NCBI GenBank assembly: GCA_037783545.1
Contig: JBBELK010000397.1
Coordinates: 124,001-188,000 of the forward strand
Direction: 5' to 3'
From: Henricia sp. BOLD:AAB3569
Lineage: Eukaryota > Echinodermata > Asteroidea > Spinulosida > Echinasteridae
DNA length: 64,000 nt
A model generated the notes under the pieces. The model was not told where the DNA came from. It saw only the letters and a list, made by a program, of their open reading frames with translations, and made no database searches. Below are positions 12,901 through 28,300 of this stretch, piece by piece. A program made the translations under genes and the position numbers. Position 1 is the stretch's first letter. Each line of letters begins with the position of its first letter.

Positions 12901-15900
12901 GTCTTCCAGGCTGTCCAGTGAAATCGTGAGCAGAAAAATTGGAGATATCCTGAGTAGGAGAAGAGCGAATCGTTTGTGACAAAGTCGTGAGGCTCGCTCG
13001 TAGTTGCAACAGCTGGTAAAGCGTATAACCCGTCTTTTGACCGTTTTTGTAAATTTTGCACTTCTTTAGTAAATTACGGGATATTTTGATGATCTTTGAT
13101 GATTTTGACGACCATCAAAAAAGTATTGTCAATGCTGCTACATCACTAAATTATGTAAACAGTAGGCCGGTGTTACCTTTAAAGGGCTCTCATGGAACAA
13201 ATTTTGATTGGTTGTCATCAACCTGTGTTGGATGAGCTGACTACAGCATCCGCGCATCTCCCAAACGGCCCTAAAAGTGCAGGAGCTCAGACTTGAGGCA
13301 GAGTGGCACACCCTGCCTCAGCAGCTCTTATAGAGGCTGGTGCAGTCAACCTTTCCACAAGAGGTGGTTTTGCACAATTGATTGCTTTCCGGTGACGTCA
13401 CCCCTTCCATCCACCATTTTAGTTGTCATTTTTCATGACCCACGTGGCTCGAGTGATAACCGGCCAAAAAAGCAATAAAAGCGCATTGGTTGCACTTACC
13501 TCTGTTACTTAACCTTGCTTTATGTTGTTGCGCCATGGCTGTTGTATCGATAAAGATAAAAATGTATTTCTTCAGGCTAAAAATTGTGATCAAGCAATTA
13601 AAAGCACTTTCGTTTTTACAAGCTGCAGTGCATGCTCAATGATTTTAACATATCGCAATGCGCGTGTGCGGCATCTTCGAATAAAAGTATGCTGGCGATT
13701 TTACGCATGCCCATGTGCGTCCAGTGGTGCGCACGTGTACGCACGTGATCGTTGACCACCAAACATTCCCGGATGTTCTACGTCACGGAAAGCAATAACA
13801 ATACTGACCAATAAAATGCTACAAAAAAATACTTTAAAAAGTTGAACAATGTACTAAACCAAATGTCATCCTGTAGGTTTCTTCTGCGGCCTGCTGTTGG
13901 CCATGTACATCATGTCCCTTTGGCCTGAGATGGTTGACCGACTGACCAGCTGCCCTCCGGCCAAGACTCTGAGCATTGCCATTGACTTGTGACTTGACCT
14001 GTCATCCCATTTGTTTCTTCTGTGGTCTACTGTTGTCTATGTACGTCATGTCCATTTGGCCTAAGATGGTTGACCGACTGACCAGCTTCCCTCCGGCCAA
14101 GACTCATTGCCATTGACTTGTGACTTGACATGTCATCCCATAGGTTTCTTCTGTGGTCTACTGTTGGCCATGTACGTCATGTCCATTTGGCCTGAGATGT
14201 TTGACCGACTGACCAGCTGCCCTCCGGCCAAGACTCTGAGCATTGCCATTGACTTGTGACTTGACATGTCATCCCATATGTTTCTTCTGTGGTCTACTGT
14301 TGTCCATGTACGTCATGTCCATTTGGCCTGAGATGGTTGACCGACTGACCAGCCAAGACTCTGAGCATTGCCATTGACTTGTGACTTGACATGTCATCCC
14401 ATATGTTTCTTCTGCGGTCTACTGTTGGCCATGTACGTCATGTCCCTTTGGTGTCAGATGGTTGACCGACTGACCAGCTGCTCTCCGGCCAAGACTCATT
14501 GCCATTGACTTGTGACTTGACATGTCATCCCATATGTTTCTTCTGCGGTCTACTGTTGTCTATGTACGTCATGTCCCTTTGGCGTCAGATGGTTGACCGA
14601 CTGACCCGCTGCCCTCCGGCCAAGACTTATTGCCATTGACTTGTGACTTGACATGTCATCCCATAGGTTTCTTCTGCGGTCTGCTGTTGGCCGTGTACGT
14701 CATGTCTATCTGGCCTGAGATGGTTGACCGACTAACCAGCTGCTCTCCGGCCAAGACTCATTGCCATTGACTTGTGACTTGACATGTCATCCCATATGTT
14801 TCTTCTGTGGTCTACTGTTGTCCATGTACGTCATGTCCATTTGTCCTGAGATGGTTGACCAACTGACCAGCTGCTCTCCGGCCAAGACTCATTGCCATTG
14901 ACTTGTGACTTGACATGTCATCCCATAGGTTTCTTCTGCGGTCTGCTGTTGGCCATGTACGTCATGTCCATTTGGCCTGAAATGGTTGACAGATTGACCA
15001 GCTGCCCTCCGGCCAAGATTCTGAGCATTGCCATTGACTTGTGACTTGACATGTCATCCTGTAGGTTTCTTCTGCGGTCTGCTGTTGGCCATGTACGTCA
15101 TGTCCATTTGGCCTGAAATGGTTGACCGACTGACCAGCTGCCCTCCGGCCAAGACCCTTACCCTAGCCATGGCTGTGTACCTTGCTGAGATTCTCTTCAC
15201 AGTTTGGACGACAGCTTACAACTTTGTGCCGGGCGGAGTTTACACAAGGTGGGTAACTAGAATAATTCACCTCAGAGCACCTCATTATTTTTTGCCTCTT
15301 TCCTTTTTTTTGTTGAATGTAAGGGGAGGCCACAGCCCCTTTTTCTGGTTCTGTGGACTGAGGCACAAAACACCATGGCCGAGCGGTATGGCGTGTTGAA
15401 TCCAAGACTGGTCAATCCACAGGTCGTGGGTTCGAATCCCGTCACGGCTTGTCCATGGTGCATGTGCTCTTGGGCAAGGCACTTTGCCATGAATTGCCTC
15501 TCTCCACCCAGGAGGAAATGGGTACCTGTGAGGGTAGAGAAAGGTAATGTGTTTGATTAGTCCCTGTGCGCATAAGTTGCAAGGGACTGTATACTCCCCA
15601 GGGAGCTGAGAAGGATTAAGGAATGATATTACTGAGCCCAATGACCAGGGGTAATAATGCAGAAAGCGCATTGAGAGATCCGTCGGATCTGTAATGCGCT
15701 ATATAAGAGCTGTCTATTATTATTATTATTATTATTAATACACTTTGGAAACACCTTGAAAGTTTTAGGATTTTGAGAAGAAAGTATTTTGTTTATTCAT
15801 AATAAACCAAGCTATTAAAACAAATGGAGGTGTAAGGAGAGAAAGCAGTCATCTGAAGTGCTGTCCATCATGGAATGGCCTGCCCAGTCACCTGATGTCA

Positions 15901-18900
15901 ATCCCATTGAGCTGCTCTGGGAGGAGGTGGATCGTAAGGTCAGAAAGAAATGCCCAACCAGCCAAAAACACCTCTGGAGAGTTTAAAAAGAGGCGTATTT
16001 CCACTGAATGTTTGGAGAAACTGACGATCAGGATGCAGAGATTGTGTGTAGCTGTCATAGCTGCTAAGGGGGATTCTTTGATGAACATCAAGTTTAGCCG
16101 ATTCTTTTTGCATGCTCTCCAATTTGTTGATAAAGTCCACTGCTGAGACCGAAGATGGCACTAAAATTAACATATATTGCTTTTTGTTAGAATACACCTA
16201 CATTTGCTTTCACAAAATAAACATTCACAAATTTATACGTTTTTCTTCTCAAAAACCTGAAACTTTCAAGGTGCAGTAAAATCTCGTTAAGTCGAAACTC
16301 AAGGGAATGGACGAAGAGTTTGAGGTATCCAGAGTTTGAGTTAAACGGAGGTGCCGATTCGCTCAGACTTTATCGGTTTCGACTTATCGCGATTTTACTG
16401 TGTTTCCAAAGTTTTGATGGGTAGTGTACACCAGAAACATTAAATGAATTTAAGGAATTATCCTTGGGGTTTGAAGTCAATATCTTGCTTAATATTTTGC
16501 ACGCTGAGCAAAATGTTCAGTTGCTCATTCTTGGATTTGTGATACGTATGGACTTGTCGAAGTCTTTGTGTTAATAGTGTAACTGTAGTATTTTACAAAT
16601 TGTGTTGCTTACAGAGGTCATGTTTTATTGTATACTGAAACGCAAAAGAAACTTGCCACCTTTTAAACCTTTAAATAGCAACAATAACACTGCGTGTAGT
16701 AATGTGTGAACTTATTTGTGGACAATAGTGTCCTCACTGTCAGACCAAACGGTGTCTGAAGGTCACTTGAACCTTCAATGGTCACTTCATGGCACAGCTG
16801 TTGAACAGCTGTTTTAACTGTCAGTGATTAGCCAAGGGGTATGGGATGATTGTAATGAGCTGCACGTGATGGCTTGATGTTGGCTTTAAAAAGGCCAGTG
16901 CAAAATGGGCATTTCAAGAAACATGTCACGAATCCAGCAGCAATCCATCCAAAGACTGGTAGGCAGTATGCGCCGACGATGCACTGCCTGTATCCAAATC
17001 AATGGTGGCCACACACGCTATTGAAAGGGACTGACATTGCACCCTCTTCTGTTCTTTACTGTTTCAGTAGAACAAACTGATGAGATGGTGTATCTTGGTC
17101 AAAAGCTTGACATGTCATCAATAAAATGCCAATGTTTCAATTAGCAATTGTTGGTTTGTTTTATTTCGAACTGTTACAATTTCATTACATTTTAAACAAG
17201 TGGTAAGTTTATTTTGCGTTTTAGTATATGTTTTGGAATACAGTATCGAATAGCTGCCATCTTGTAGGGCTGTTTCTTTGTTTCTGGTAGACATGTATGG
17301 TTGCATTTTGTTGACCAATTTCAAGGATAAAAATTGCCCTTTAAGCTGTTTTGGTGGTAGCATACTGTAACGAACACCAATTAAAATAAAACAACTATAA
17401 AGAATTCAATTCTCGTACTTGAGGTTTTATTTATAATACAAAGAAATTTATTGAGGAGGAGCTGAAAACTTAACAAAAATATTTACAAATACTCGCATTC
17501 ACAGCAGTGTTCGACTACGAAAGAAAAATAAGCAACTTAAATGTCCAATGCCCAGTCATGAAATCAACTGAACTAAGGAAACTCTAGGACTTTTATAGTT
17601 AACTTGAAAAGAATCGGTCGCCCAAATAATAATTAAAAATATCTTAACTAAACTAAAAGGCGACCAGATTTAAAGATGCAACATAACTAAGAATAAAAGT
17701 GAGCATACCAGGGGCCAATTTCATAAAGCTGTTTAGCAAAAAAATTTGATTGAAGATAGTATACATCATTACATGATTGGTAAACTGTTACAAATAGTTT
17801 TATCCCCCTGTGTGATTGAAGATATGCATGATTAAAACCAACCTGAGCAAAAACCAGCTCCGTACTTCGTCTAACATTTGAGAAAGCAGTCAAAAAAGGG
17901 TTTGCAGTCATCTCGCCCCAAAACCACTTCGCCCTGAACCGTTTCGCTCGAACTACGGCCTTTGCACGAAGTGATTTTGGGGCAAAAGAGCATTTGGGTG
18001 ATGCAGTGTTTGGACGAAGTGATTTGGGGCGAAATGGCACTTGGGCAAAGTGGTTTGGGGGCGAAATGGTTTGGGGGCGAATTGAATTTTCGTCTCATGA
18101 GACGAAAACTAATTGTTTTACTCATTTCTCAAAGACTATAGCACTTCAGACAAAACCATTTCAGGGGAAGTTTTCCACGGTCATCATGTTTATATTGTGT
18201 AAGTTTAGGCGTAAATCTGTGAACATTTCTGATTTTCGAGATACCATGAATCATATATACTGCCTTTAATCATAAATTTGTTTGCTTTATAAAAATGGGT
18301 TAATAGTCAAAATTGTATGTCAACTTGTGTTATTAGCAAGAATAGCAGATATTCTTGTGAAAAACACAAATTGACACGCTTCCAATCGTAAATTTGGACA
18401 CTCTTCCTATCTTACAGAGAGCGAACCTTGCTTCTGGGTGCCTTTGTCATGTTCAACATCATGCGAGCTATGCTCCGAGGCCAGTCTCGAGACCACGAAG
18501 ACCCTCGCAGTAAACACCTTGCCTTCCCTAACCTAGATGGCGCGGGGGCGTACAAGATATTTGCTGATGCCAAACTGTGTGAGTTTATATTAATACATCA
18601 CCACTAAGTGGCCATCCAAAGTTGTCATAAATATCTTCACGGTTCTACGGAGAGAAGTATTTTTTAAGACTACCTCCTTCCTCCCAAAATACAACTTATC
18701 AACAATTTTCTGTCCGTACCATGAAATATTAACATTTTACAGTGCATGTAAAATCCTACATGGCCCTCGACCTCCCCTCCCCCTTTCGTAAGGCGTGTTT
18801 GTTTTATGACAGATCCGAATCCAGATCCAGATCTGTTTTACCGCGCAGAAACAAAACGAAACCGCTCTCAACTCGGATCTCAAATCACGTGAATTGCAAT

Positions 18901-21900
18901 TTATTTACCAAATTTGTCAAATTTCTGTTCCAATTTTCTCCCATGACATTCGTCGCAAATAAACAAGCATTCTAAATTTGGTTGTATCGTGTGTTGCCTC
19001 AGAAAACTGAAACGACACGGTTTTACTCACACAAAATCTCCACGATGTTTACGTCGCCATTTTGGATCTAGCGCTGAACCATCTCTCGAGAAGGATGTGC
19101 GCAAGGTGAACGAGTTCACCTTGGATCTGCGCAGATCTGAATCTGGATCCGTCCGAAACAAACACGCCCCTATGCTTTGTAGAACCGGGGTAAATGTTGA
19201 CAGCTTTGGACAGCCCCTAAACTTATGCGATTCCAACCTTTATTTAAAATCAATTTTGATTCATTAGGTATGTTTACTATTGTCTTAAAGCCGGGCTGAA
19301 AGCTTGAAGATACTTGGCGTGGAAGAAAGTTATTTTATAAAACGAATGTTACTTGATAAAGTTGCGTTTTTCTTATCTTTATTGCTGACTTTATATTAGA
19401 GAGAAAAATGAAAAACTAGACCGTGTTCGTCAACCGGCAACGGGCCAAAATGAAAAACGGGGTGATCACGTTATACTGATATGCATTGACCCCGCTACGT
19501 CGCTAGCGAGGAGACGGTCACTATTTTGTAAAGCAAGTTCCATGCTTTCCGCATAGCAGAAACCACCAGTCGTTATTGTTCTGTAAAAGTTTTCAAAGTT
19601 TTCGGTGTATTTTCACAGTGGTTGTTACACTGAATTCATTTTTGATATCAATAAAATGCCAGTTTCGTGCCTTGTTGGTGGTATCACTTGCAACTCTGTG
19701 GAAAATCCACGGTTCCGTGCGTGCATACAACGTGTCCGTGTTTGCTGCGTGGAGCTAGGTACACGACCACAGTCAGTAAAGCAGCTCTGTGTGTCTCCTC
19801 GCTACACATAGCTCGAGTTAATTGACGTGACCTTTCATTTTCAGTTTCGCGAGAAAAGAGTCTCGGGAAAAAGACTGACATTTTCTGACTTTTCCAGGAT
19901 GAATTTCTGAATAAAATGTTCTTAGTACATAAAGGACTATATAAAGAAAGGAATACTGTTGAAAACTATGAAGTGAAGGGAGATTTCCAACCAGCTTTAA
20001 TGAATGAAGAAACGGCACAATCTTTCTGATCCCGTCCGTTTTGTGGCACATTTCAAGACAAATTTAAGGTGCTGTGCCCTCCACATGGCCATAGCTGGCA
20101 TCTTTGTCTCATGTCTCCTATTGCTTGTCTTATCATCCCACGGTCTTGCCGGAGATGATTCGCTTCATGCACTCTTCAGGCAACTTGCTGATTTCCGTAT
20201 ATATTTTTCTTTTCCTGAAATATTCAGGAATTTTGTAATGATATGAATTTAAAAATGGGTATAGAGCCTTTGCACGGGTGGCCATAGGCATGTTCCCATT
20301 GGACTTTCTTTTCCGCTGCCTCGCGGGAAGTTACCGCGACCTTCGGTAACATTCCTTCGTGTAATCTTCCCATGCGTTCCCATTTGCAATTGTTTTCAGT
20401 GCCCATGATGCGGAAAGCTACCGCGACCTTGCAGTAAACTTTTGCCGAGCAGGCCCATAGTTTACTGCAGGGTCGTGTTCATTTTACAGGGCGAAACTGT
20501 TCCCATTGGACTTTTCGATGGCCCTGTAAAACTCCCGCGGCTGAGCGGAAAGTTTCTGCGGCCTCTCTCACCTTTAGCTTTTAATACAGGGATGCTAATT
20601 CTCCGTGCGTCCCCATTGGACTAAATTTTGTTACTCTCCCGCACAACCACGGGAGTTTTACCAAAATTAGTCCAATGGGAACACCACTCATGACAGGTGG
20701 CAGTCACATTGTCACCGTGCATCATGCACTTCGTGGCTACTTAAAGGCACAGGCTCGTCAGCAATGCGTGCGCGCCAAATTCGTGCGACGAAATACGCAG
20801 CTCTATGCCTTTGCTATAGAGCTGCGTATTTCGTGGCACGAATTTGGCACGCGCGCATTGCTGACGAGCCTGTGCCTTTAATATGAAAAACCTTCCACCT
20901 GTCATGGCCGCCGGTGCAAAGACTCTATACATGCACTTTTTTTAAGGACACCCTTTACAATATACCTGGAGTTTATATGCGTGTCACTGTCACATTTTGC
21001 CCTCCTTTTACTTTTATGCTAGATCTTGTATTCATCCTCGTGATAGGAAGCGCTGGAGTTGCATTCCGCTTCGGTACAGGAAAACACCAACTCCCTACTA
21101 AGGCCAACCCTAGGGAGTTTACTGGCATGGTGTGGACTACCCACTTCATGTATGATAACCAGGGCTGGCCTAGCTTTGAGAGAGCTGCTAAAATGATTGA
21201 AGATTCAAGTAAGTTTGCAAATTACTAACAATTACACTTTTTACATCTATCTGTTGATATTTTTAAGCATCTGGTTTTTATTTTACTGTCCAATTTTACT
21301 TTTGGAAACCAAATATCCGGAACCAAGTGGGAAAAAAAAAATAATTCCTTTCAGATGTCTTTAGTTTATCTCAGAATTAAAGAAATGTCCTTGTTTTGTT
21401 CTCAGGAGATAACTTTTGCCCAAAAAGGTAAGAAATTGCTGCCACAACATACATTTTTGAAAAGCAAGTGTAAAAATTTTCCTATTACGTATGTAACGTG
21501 GACAGAAAATTTTGTGACATTTCTTTCCGTCTTCGTTATATGCGTAATAGGAAAATTTGTGCACGGGGTTTTCACAAATGTATGTTGTAGGACTATTTTT
21601 CTTACTCCTTGGTGAAAAAGTTATTTCCTCAGTTTAGCTTGATAATTTAAAGATGACATTAAGACATTTGAAGTAAATTGGGACCTAAGATCTTGAATGT
21701 TACAGAAATGTACCCCATTACTGTGGACAGACCAGACTTGTTCCCATTCCCTACGTAGTCTACAGGAAGGCGCCCGAGGACCAGAGACCGAACATATTAA
21801 TACATTTGTATGATTTTAGCTGAATTGATCTGTGTGTTTGCCATGTCAGAGGCCGATGTGATCGCTTTAATCGAAGCAGACGCATCCAAGCCGTACCTTG

Positions 21901-24900
21901 GACTCAATGACATTAGCATGTGGATGGGGGAAAGACTGGGCATGTATGACGACTTCGGACCTGCCACCAAATTACACACATGGGGGTGAGATGTTTAGTT
22001 CAGATTAGCCCAAACAAAATAAATTGTGCGTTTACGGTAACGTCCTAAAAAAATCCAGGTAGGTAGGTAGCAAAATTATTTTATTTTGTCATTTTGTTTT
22101 ATATTTCGGTTCATGCATTTGCGTGCTATTAACACTATTAACCATGTTCATGTACAAGTGTAGAAAATGCTATGTTCGTTGGAAATTATTGCAAATAGTG
22201 CTCATTTAAAATTATCAACTTGAAAATTGGCAATAAAAGGTTTGAGGTCGGCAATAGACCGATCCAGTAAGCTCCGCCCATTTAGAAATTGACTAATCAC
22301 AGCCTCAGATTGAGGTAACCAACAAGTGGATCTCCATTTTGATTACCTGAGTCCTTAAAATTTTGTGCACAGAGCTACGACGAAATGCAGCACGATTGAT
22401 GCAAAAAAAACACCATAAACATCATTTTTATCAGCGCAGAGGACCCTAGCCGGTTTAAAACGGATTGTATAAGACTATCACAACCTACTTTTCATAAATG
22501 TGTTTTTGTGTAAACGGGAAAAACTCACCAAAATTAGCTTGTCGTTTTGCTATGTTGTGCATTCACTGCGTTCTAGATGTGTGTCGAGATGTTTTTGTTC
22601 GATCGTGCGCGTTACGCGTAATGCAGGCGTGTTTTACGTGCACGCACACGACCGGATACTTAAGTGAACATTTTGCTTTTAAGCGTGCAGTTACTGTGTG
22701 CCTGTGCGTGTTTCAATACGCGCTGACCAGGGCGCGGACGCTGACGCACGGCACGGCCACGCGAATCTATACTGCACGTGCCTCACATGTGTGGTATGTT
22801 GCTAGGCAATTTCTAAATGGGCGGAGCTTACTGGATCGGTCTATTTGGCCTCAAAAATTCCAGGTAGGTCGGGTTACTGTAAACACACCATTTATTTTGT
22901 TTGGCCTTATGTCATTTATTTTAAGCCCATATACTGAATTTGCAATGTCTTAAAATTTCAATCAACCATTTGACTTGGAAAAAACCTTCCTTAAATAAAA
23001 GATAGAAGTGTCCAGTGCAATGATTCCATCTGATATGATGTCTTTTTTATAAGAAAACGACAACAGAAGATGAATTGAGGTACCGTGGCCGAGTGGTTTG
23101 GGTCACTGACTCGCAATCACAGGTGAAAACTTGGGGTTGCGGGTTCAAAACTTGCCCCGGCTGGGGTAACCTGTACCCTTGAGCAAGGCACTTAATCACA
23201 CTTGCTCCATCCTTCAGAAGGGATGTAAAGCCGTTGGTCTGGTGTGTTAAGTATCGGTAACGCACTTCAAAGATCCCAGAGCATTCTTTCGTGAAGAGCA
23301 AGGGGATTCCCCGGTGTCTCTGGCCGTTTCTAATTCATCATGGGTTTCCTCACGCTTGGGAGCTAGCTGTTGTGCAATGGACGCTTTTGAGGAATCCTTG
23401 GTTTCAGTACCAGAAAGAAATAATAATAATAATAATATGAACCCTGAATGCTATAAATGAGCGACATTACGGGAAACCTTTCCCCAGAGACCACTGAAAT
23501 TTCGGCAAGAATCACTAAAATTGACAGCAAATTTCTCTACCCAAAGCTTCCAAAAATTGTTGCAGACCTAATAAAAATGGTTCTAGATCTAAGAAAAATG
23601 GTTTTTGACCTAAAAAAAAATGGTTTTTAACCTCCAAAATATTAGGGCGACACCAAATTGTCGCCCTAATAGACCGTGTCGCCCTAACATAGCTTTTTTA
23701 CACAAAAACTGTCGCCCCAATAGGTAAAACATAGTTTTAATAATAATAATAATGATAATAATAATTTAAATAAATGCATATGCACAGGCATGTTTTTGTG
23801 ATTAACCAGCCTAAATAGGATGATGGCTTTACACAATTTCTTGATAGCATGGACACAGTTTTTCGGGACACAGAGATCTTGGGTTTGAATCCTGATAAGG
23901 ACCATGTGATGCCCTACTGTTCTACGGATGTTGTCATTGTTTTCAGGAATCTGGTTTTGTCCAGACTATACCCCCTCTACTAAGAGAAACATTAAGAAAG
24001 CCTCCTAGCTCAGCTGGTAGAGCATCTACCCGGTATATTAGAGGTCTCGGGTTCAAATCCTGACGAGGAGCATTCCTATTGTGATTACAAATCTCATTTT
24101 TTTTCTTTTCAGGAATCTGTTTTTGTCCAAATACCCCATCGTCTACTCGGACCATCTGCTCTTGCCATCGCCCAAAGGAGAATTAGCCCCAGGTCTGCAC
24201 ATGACGGTTAATATCTCAGGCAACTTGGTGGATTTTGTTACCACTCACATGGGAAACACCCAGTAAGAAAATAACGGTTCTATGACTTTATATAAGACAC
24301 AAAAAACAGTAAATTGAGACAATAAGTTACCATAAAGTTAGCATTCAGATGGCATAAAGTCCAGTTATCGATGTAAATTCTCCAAAAACCTCTCAGTTTG
24401 GGTAACCTTAATACACTCGACCAAAAACGTCCTGTCACCAGTAAGACATTTGTAGATATTTATTATGAAATTGGATTTAATGTAGGAAAATAATATATCA
24501 AATTTTAGCTGAACATCAAAGGAATAGAGCTGAACAAAGTCCATGATGGCAAGCTTCACGGAACAGGAATGCAACAAAGGAGTGTGCGAAAAAACAACGA
24601 TGTCAACTTTATTGCACTCAAGCAAGGGGAGTTACAGTTCAGTATTTTGCTTCCACCATACCTAATGCAATGGCACGATTCAGATTAGACAATTTAACCA
24701 TTTTGATTTGGATGTTTTTGACAAGATATTGATAAATCCAAACTCACTTAAAAATTTCCTAATTGTCTACACACAAATTGCCCAAATCACAAGTTGCATT
24801 GTTCTTTGGTGTTTTTCATTCTGACCCCACACTCCTTTGTTGCATTCCTGTTCAGTGAAGCTTGCCATCATGATCTCTCTTGAGCTCTATTCCTTTGAGG

Positions 24901-25335
24901 GATATGTTCAGCTAAAATTTGATATATTATTTTCCTACATTAAATCCAATTTAATAATAAATATCTATAAATGTCTTACTGGTGACAAAACTTTTTTGGT
25001 CGAGTGTAGGTAAGAACCCATGTTGAAACAGATTGACGTCTGCCCAATATGCAGGAGGACATGGGTTCGAGTCCCGCCCGAGCATGCTATGAGTTTTAGC
25101 GTGTCCTCGAGAAACGCACTTAGTATATAGTGCTTACCACGTCGTGATGGGAAAAATTACTTCCACTTATCATCGTTTGGACCGACGCAATAATTCCTTA
25201 CCTAAGATTGATTTCTATGTGGATTTCTATTGCACTTGTTTTCACTTTTATGCAGGTAATTGTTTCTGTCCAAAGGTTTGGTACAGAAATGCAGGGCGGA
25301 CCCAGGAATTTTTCAAGGGGTATTACCAGTGTTAG

Positions 25336-25370
<35 letters not shown>

Positions 25371-28300
25371 AGGGGGAGGGGGGGGGGGAATTGGGCCTGG
25401 GTGCCCTCTCCCACCCCCTCCCACCCCCCACTAACCCCATCCAACCCCCACCCCCGATTCTTGTTTCAATTGGGGGAATGCCAGTCATTTTTATATCAGC
25501 TTGTTGCGGACAAGCGAACACAAATGCATTACATTTATATTTTCATTTTTGTTTGGTTAACCCAAAAGTGTGAAATCACAATTCCTATTCCATCATTGGA
25601 ATCAACTTCAATCAACTTCAATCAACTTCAAGCCTACTTTAGCGCTTTACTGGTGTTTTGCGTCACATTATTAATATTCTTTTTCAGGGATGACCTGGAT
25701 AGGAAGTTGCAAGCTGAGGTCCTCTCGAACATCACCAGGAAAAGGTAGGACGCACCACTATTAGAATAGGTCATTACACAACATGACTGCTTCTCTATTT
25801 TGCGTAGAATAAAGTTGGCATTCATTTTATTGGCCTGTTGTATTTTTAAAAAAAATTACCACATTTTACCAATTTTCTCTCGCACTTCCAGCCCAAATCC
25901 TACCATCTTTATGGGTTACGTTACTTCCAAGCCAGATGGTAGAGATTACAAGCAGTTTACCACTTTTGGCAAACTTAAGGTAAGTTATCCATTCCAAAAT
26001 GTCCACCTTGCACTATTATCAATCAGTTTTCTTCAATAGACTATGTAAGTTGACCTCGCGAACGTACGAGACCGCGCGAGACCACCGTTATTTCCGGGCA
26101 CAAGACCCTATCTCTTCAACGCACGTCGCGAGCGAAATTCTTGGATTATTTTGTTTACGCAGGTTTTTGTAAACTCAGACAGCCCAAAACGCGTATCTCT
26201 AAATAAAATCTTGCATTCCAATTGATGAAGTGGGGTATATAATCAAAAATAAGCAATCGAAATGTAAAAATTCACGATCTTTTCTGAGCCAACAAGTCAA
26301 TCTTTGAAGATCGTAAACTACATGCAGCAAAAGGTATGCAACACGCACAGCAGCCGACGTACGTAGGCCTACAGTGTACATACAGACCTCGCTAGCGATA
26401 GGCGAAATGCCATGTACCAAAAGTAGAGCTTGCAGACTTTTTTTTTTAGAGTGCCTAAGTTCGAAGCATTCATTTTCACATGAATCCACACTTGGGTCAT
26501 CCATTCCAAATTGGACGAAGAATATGCTAGCAGAGAAATTTATTCAGGTCACGAAATTTTTATAAATTTTTTTCCTTTTTAGAGATAATTACGCATGTAC
26601 ACATGTATTATATATTGTAAAAAAATATTTTAGTTACCCGAATCACTTTCGGCTCGGTTGTATATTTAAGATTGGACAGAAGAATTTATATACAAAAAAC
26701 AAAATCTCGCCCGTGTTATAGGAATAGGCGTTTTAGTCGTGTTGTGCCCGGAAGCTCAGATTTGACCTTTGCCGCGAGACTTACATAGTCTATTGATTTG
26801 TTTTTGAAAAAAATTAATAAATTAAAAAAATTACCGTAGTATAATGTACATGCATTTAAAAAAAATAATTTTATAATTCTCTCTAATTTATTGACAGGAC
26901 ATTGACGCCACGGATCGCAACAGGTACTGTGAATACATATTCTACAAGGGACTCATTAGGTAAGATTTTGAAACTTGACATAATTGACACAGCTTCCTTA
27001 CTATTGGCACTGTAGCTTATAAGCTTTAAAGATAGTATACATGATTGGTAAACTGTTACAAATAGTTTTATCCCCCTTTGTGATTGAAGATATGCATGAT
27101 TAAAACCAACCTGAGCAAAAACCAGCTCCGTACTTCGTCTAACGTTTGAGAAAACAGTCAAAAAAGGGTTTGCAGTAATTTCGCCCCAAAACCACTTCAC
27201 CCTGAACCATTTCGCCCTGAACCACGGCCTGTGCACGAAGTGGTTTTGGGGTGAAGTAGCATTTGGGCGATGTAGTGTATGGACGAAGTGATTTGGGGCG
27301 AAATGGCACTCGGGCGAAGTGGTTTGGGGGAGAAATGGCACTTGGGAGAAATGGTTTTGGGGCGAATTGAATTTTTATCTCATGAGATGAAAAACAATTG
27401 TTTTACTCATTTCTCAAAGACTATAGCACTTCAGACAAAACCATTTCGGGGGACGTTTTCTGCGGTCATCATGTTTATATTGTGTAAGTTAGGCGTAAAT
27501 CTGTGAACATTTCTGATTTTCGAGATACTAATCATGTATACTGCCTTTAAGCTTAGTACACAAGTGTACTAATCAGACATTGCTATACAAAGAACACAAA
27601 ATATGACCCACTGAAAAGTAAACACAAAAAATGGTAATTCACAAAGAATGGTAATTGCAGCAATGCCTTGTATGTGGATGATAACATTTTGTCAACAAAT
27701 TTGGTGAAGAATATTGTTTTTACGTACAACTTTTTTGTTTACTGGTATTGTCATAGGAATGCTAGCCTTGGTTAGGCGTTCATCGATAGTCCAGGCAGGG
27801 CGTGAGCTAACACGCCTGTTGTCAGCAGTATCTGATGCGCATTTTGTAAACAGCGACCTCATGTGTTGGCAGGAGTTTATGCAAATTACCTTCAGCGGTA
27901 TGAAGTATAAACGCCTTGTGTCAAGCGCGACGATCACCTTATGTGAGGTCGCTGTTTACGCTGGAGAAGCGCACTACAGGCACGTACGTTTAATAGCTCA
28001 AACCCTGCACAATCTATGAATGCCTAACCAAGGCTATAGGAATGCACAAAGTAGTTGTGTGCACAAATGCCATTCTTCGCCCAGTTTACAGTCAAAATGG
28101 CATAGCCATGCCAATTTAAAAATAGGCTCATGATATGAAATAATAAAAGAATAAAGAAATTTAGTCATTGCTCAATTCCTACCAATTCAGACACTGGTTG
28201 CCTCCTATTAGAAATAATGGTCTGAGAAATATTGACCAACTCAGTACATTAACCCTAACTCCCTCGGGTGTATGTAAAATCATATTGATTTTGGAGGATT

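Noticed and set aside
13874..15064. CRISPR-like array
   Set aside because: Direct repeats of about 131 bp are whole exon fragments without variable spacers, in an animal gene.
22498..22953. 151-residue frame
   Set aside because: Lies inside a foldback element; cysteine and threonine richness comes from GTGTGCG-type DNA.
25198..25748. Gly- or Pro-rich frames across the poly(G) tract
   Set aside because: Produced by translating a homopolymer. The only real coding part is the CWH43 exon at 25688.
26883..27341. Frame shared among the 18, 27, 37 and 56 kb regions ([18 protein letters not shown])
   Set aside because: Translation of the TTAA MITE interior; no codon signature or start conservation.
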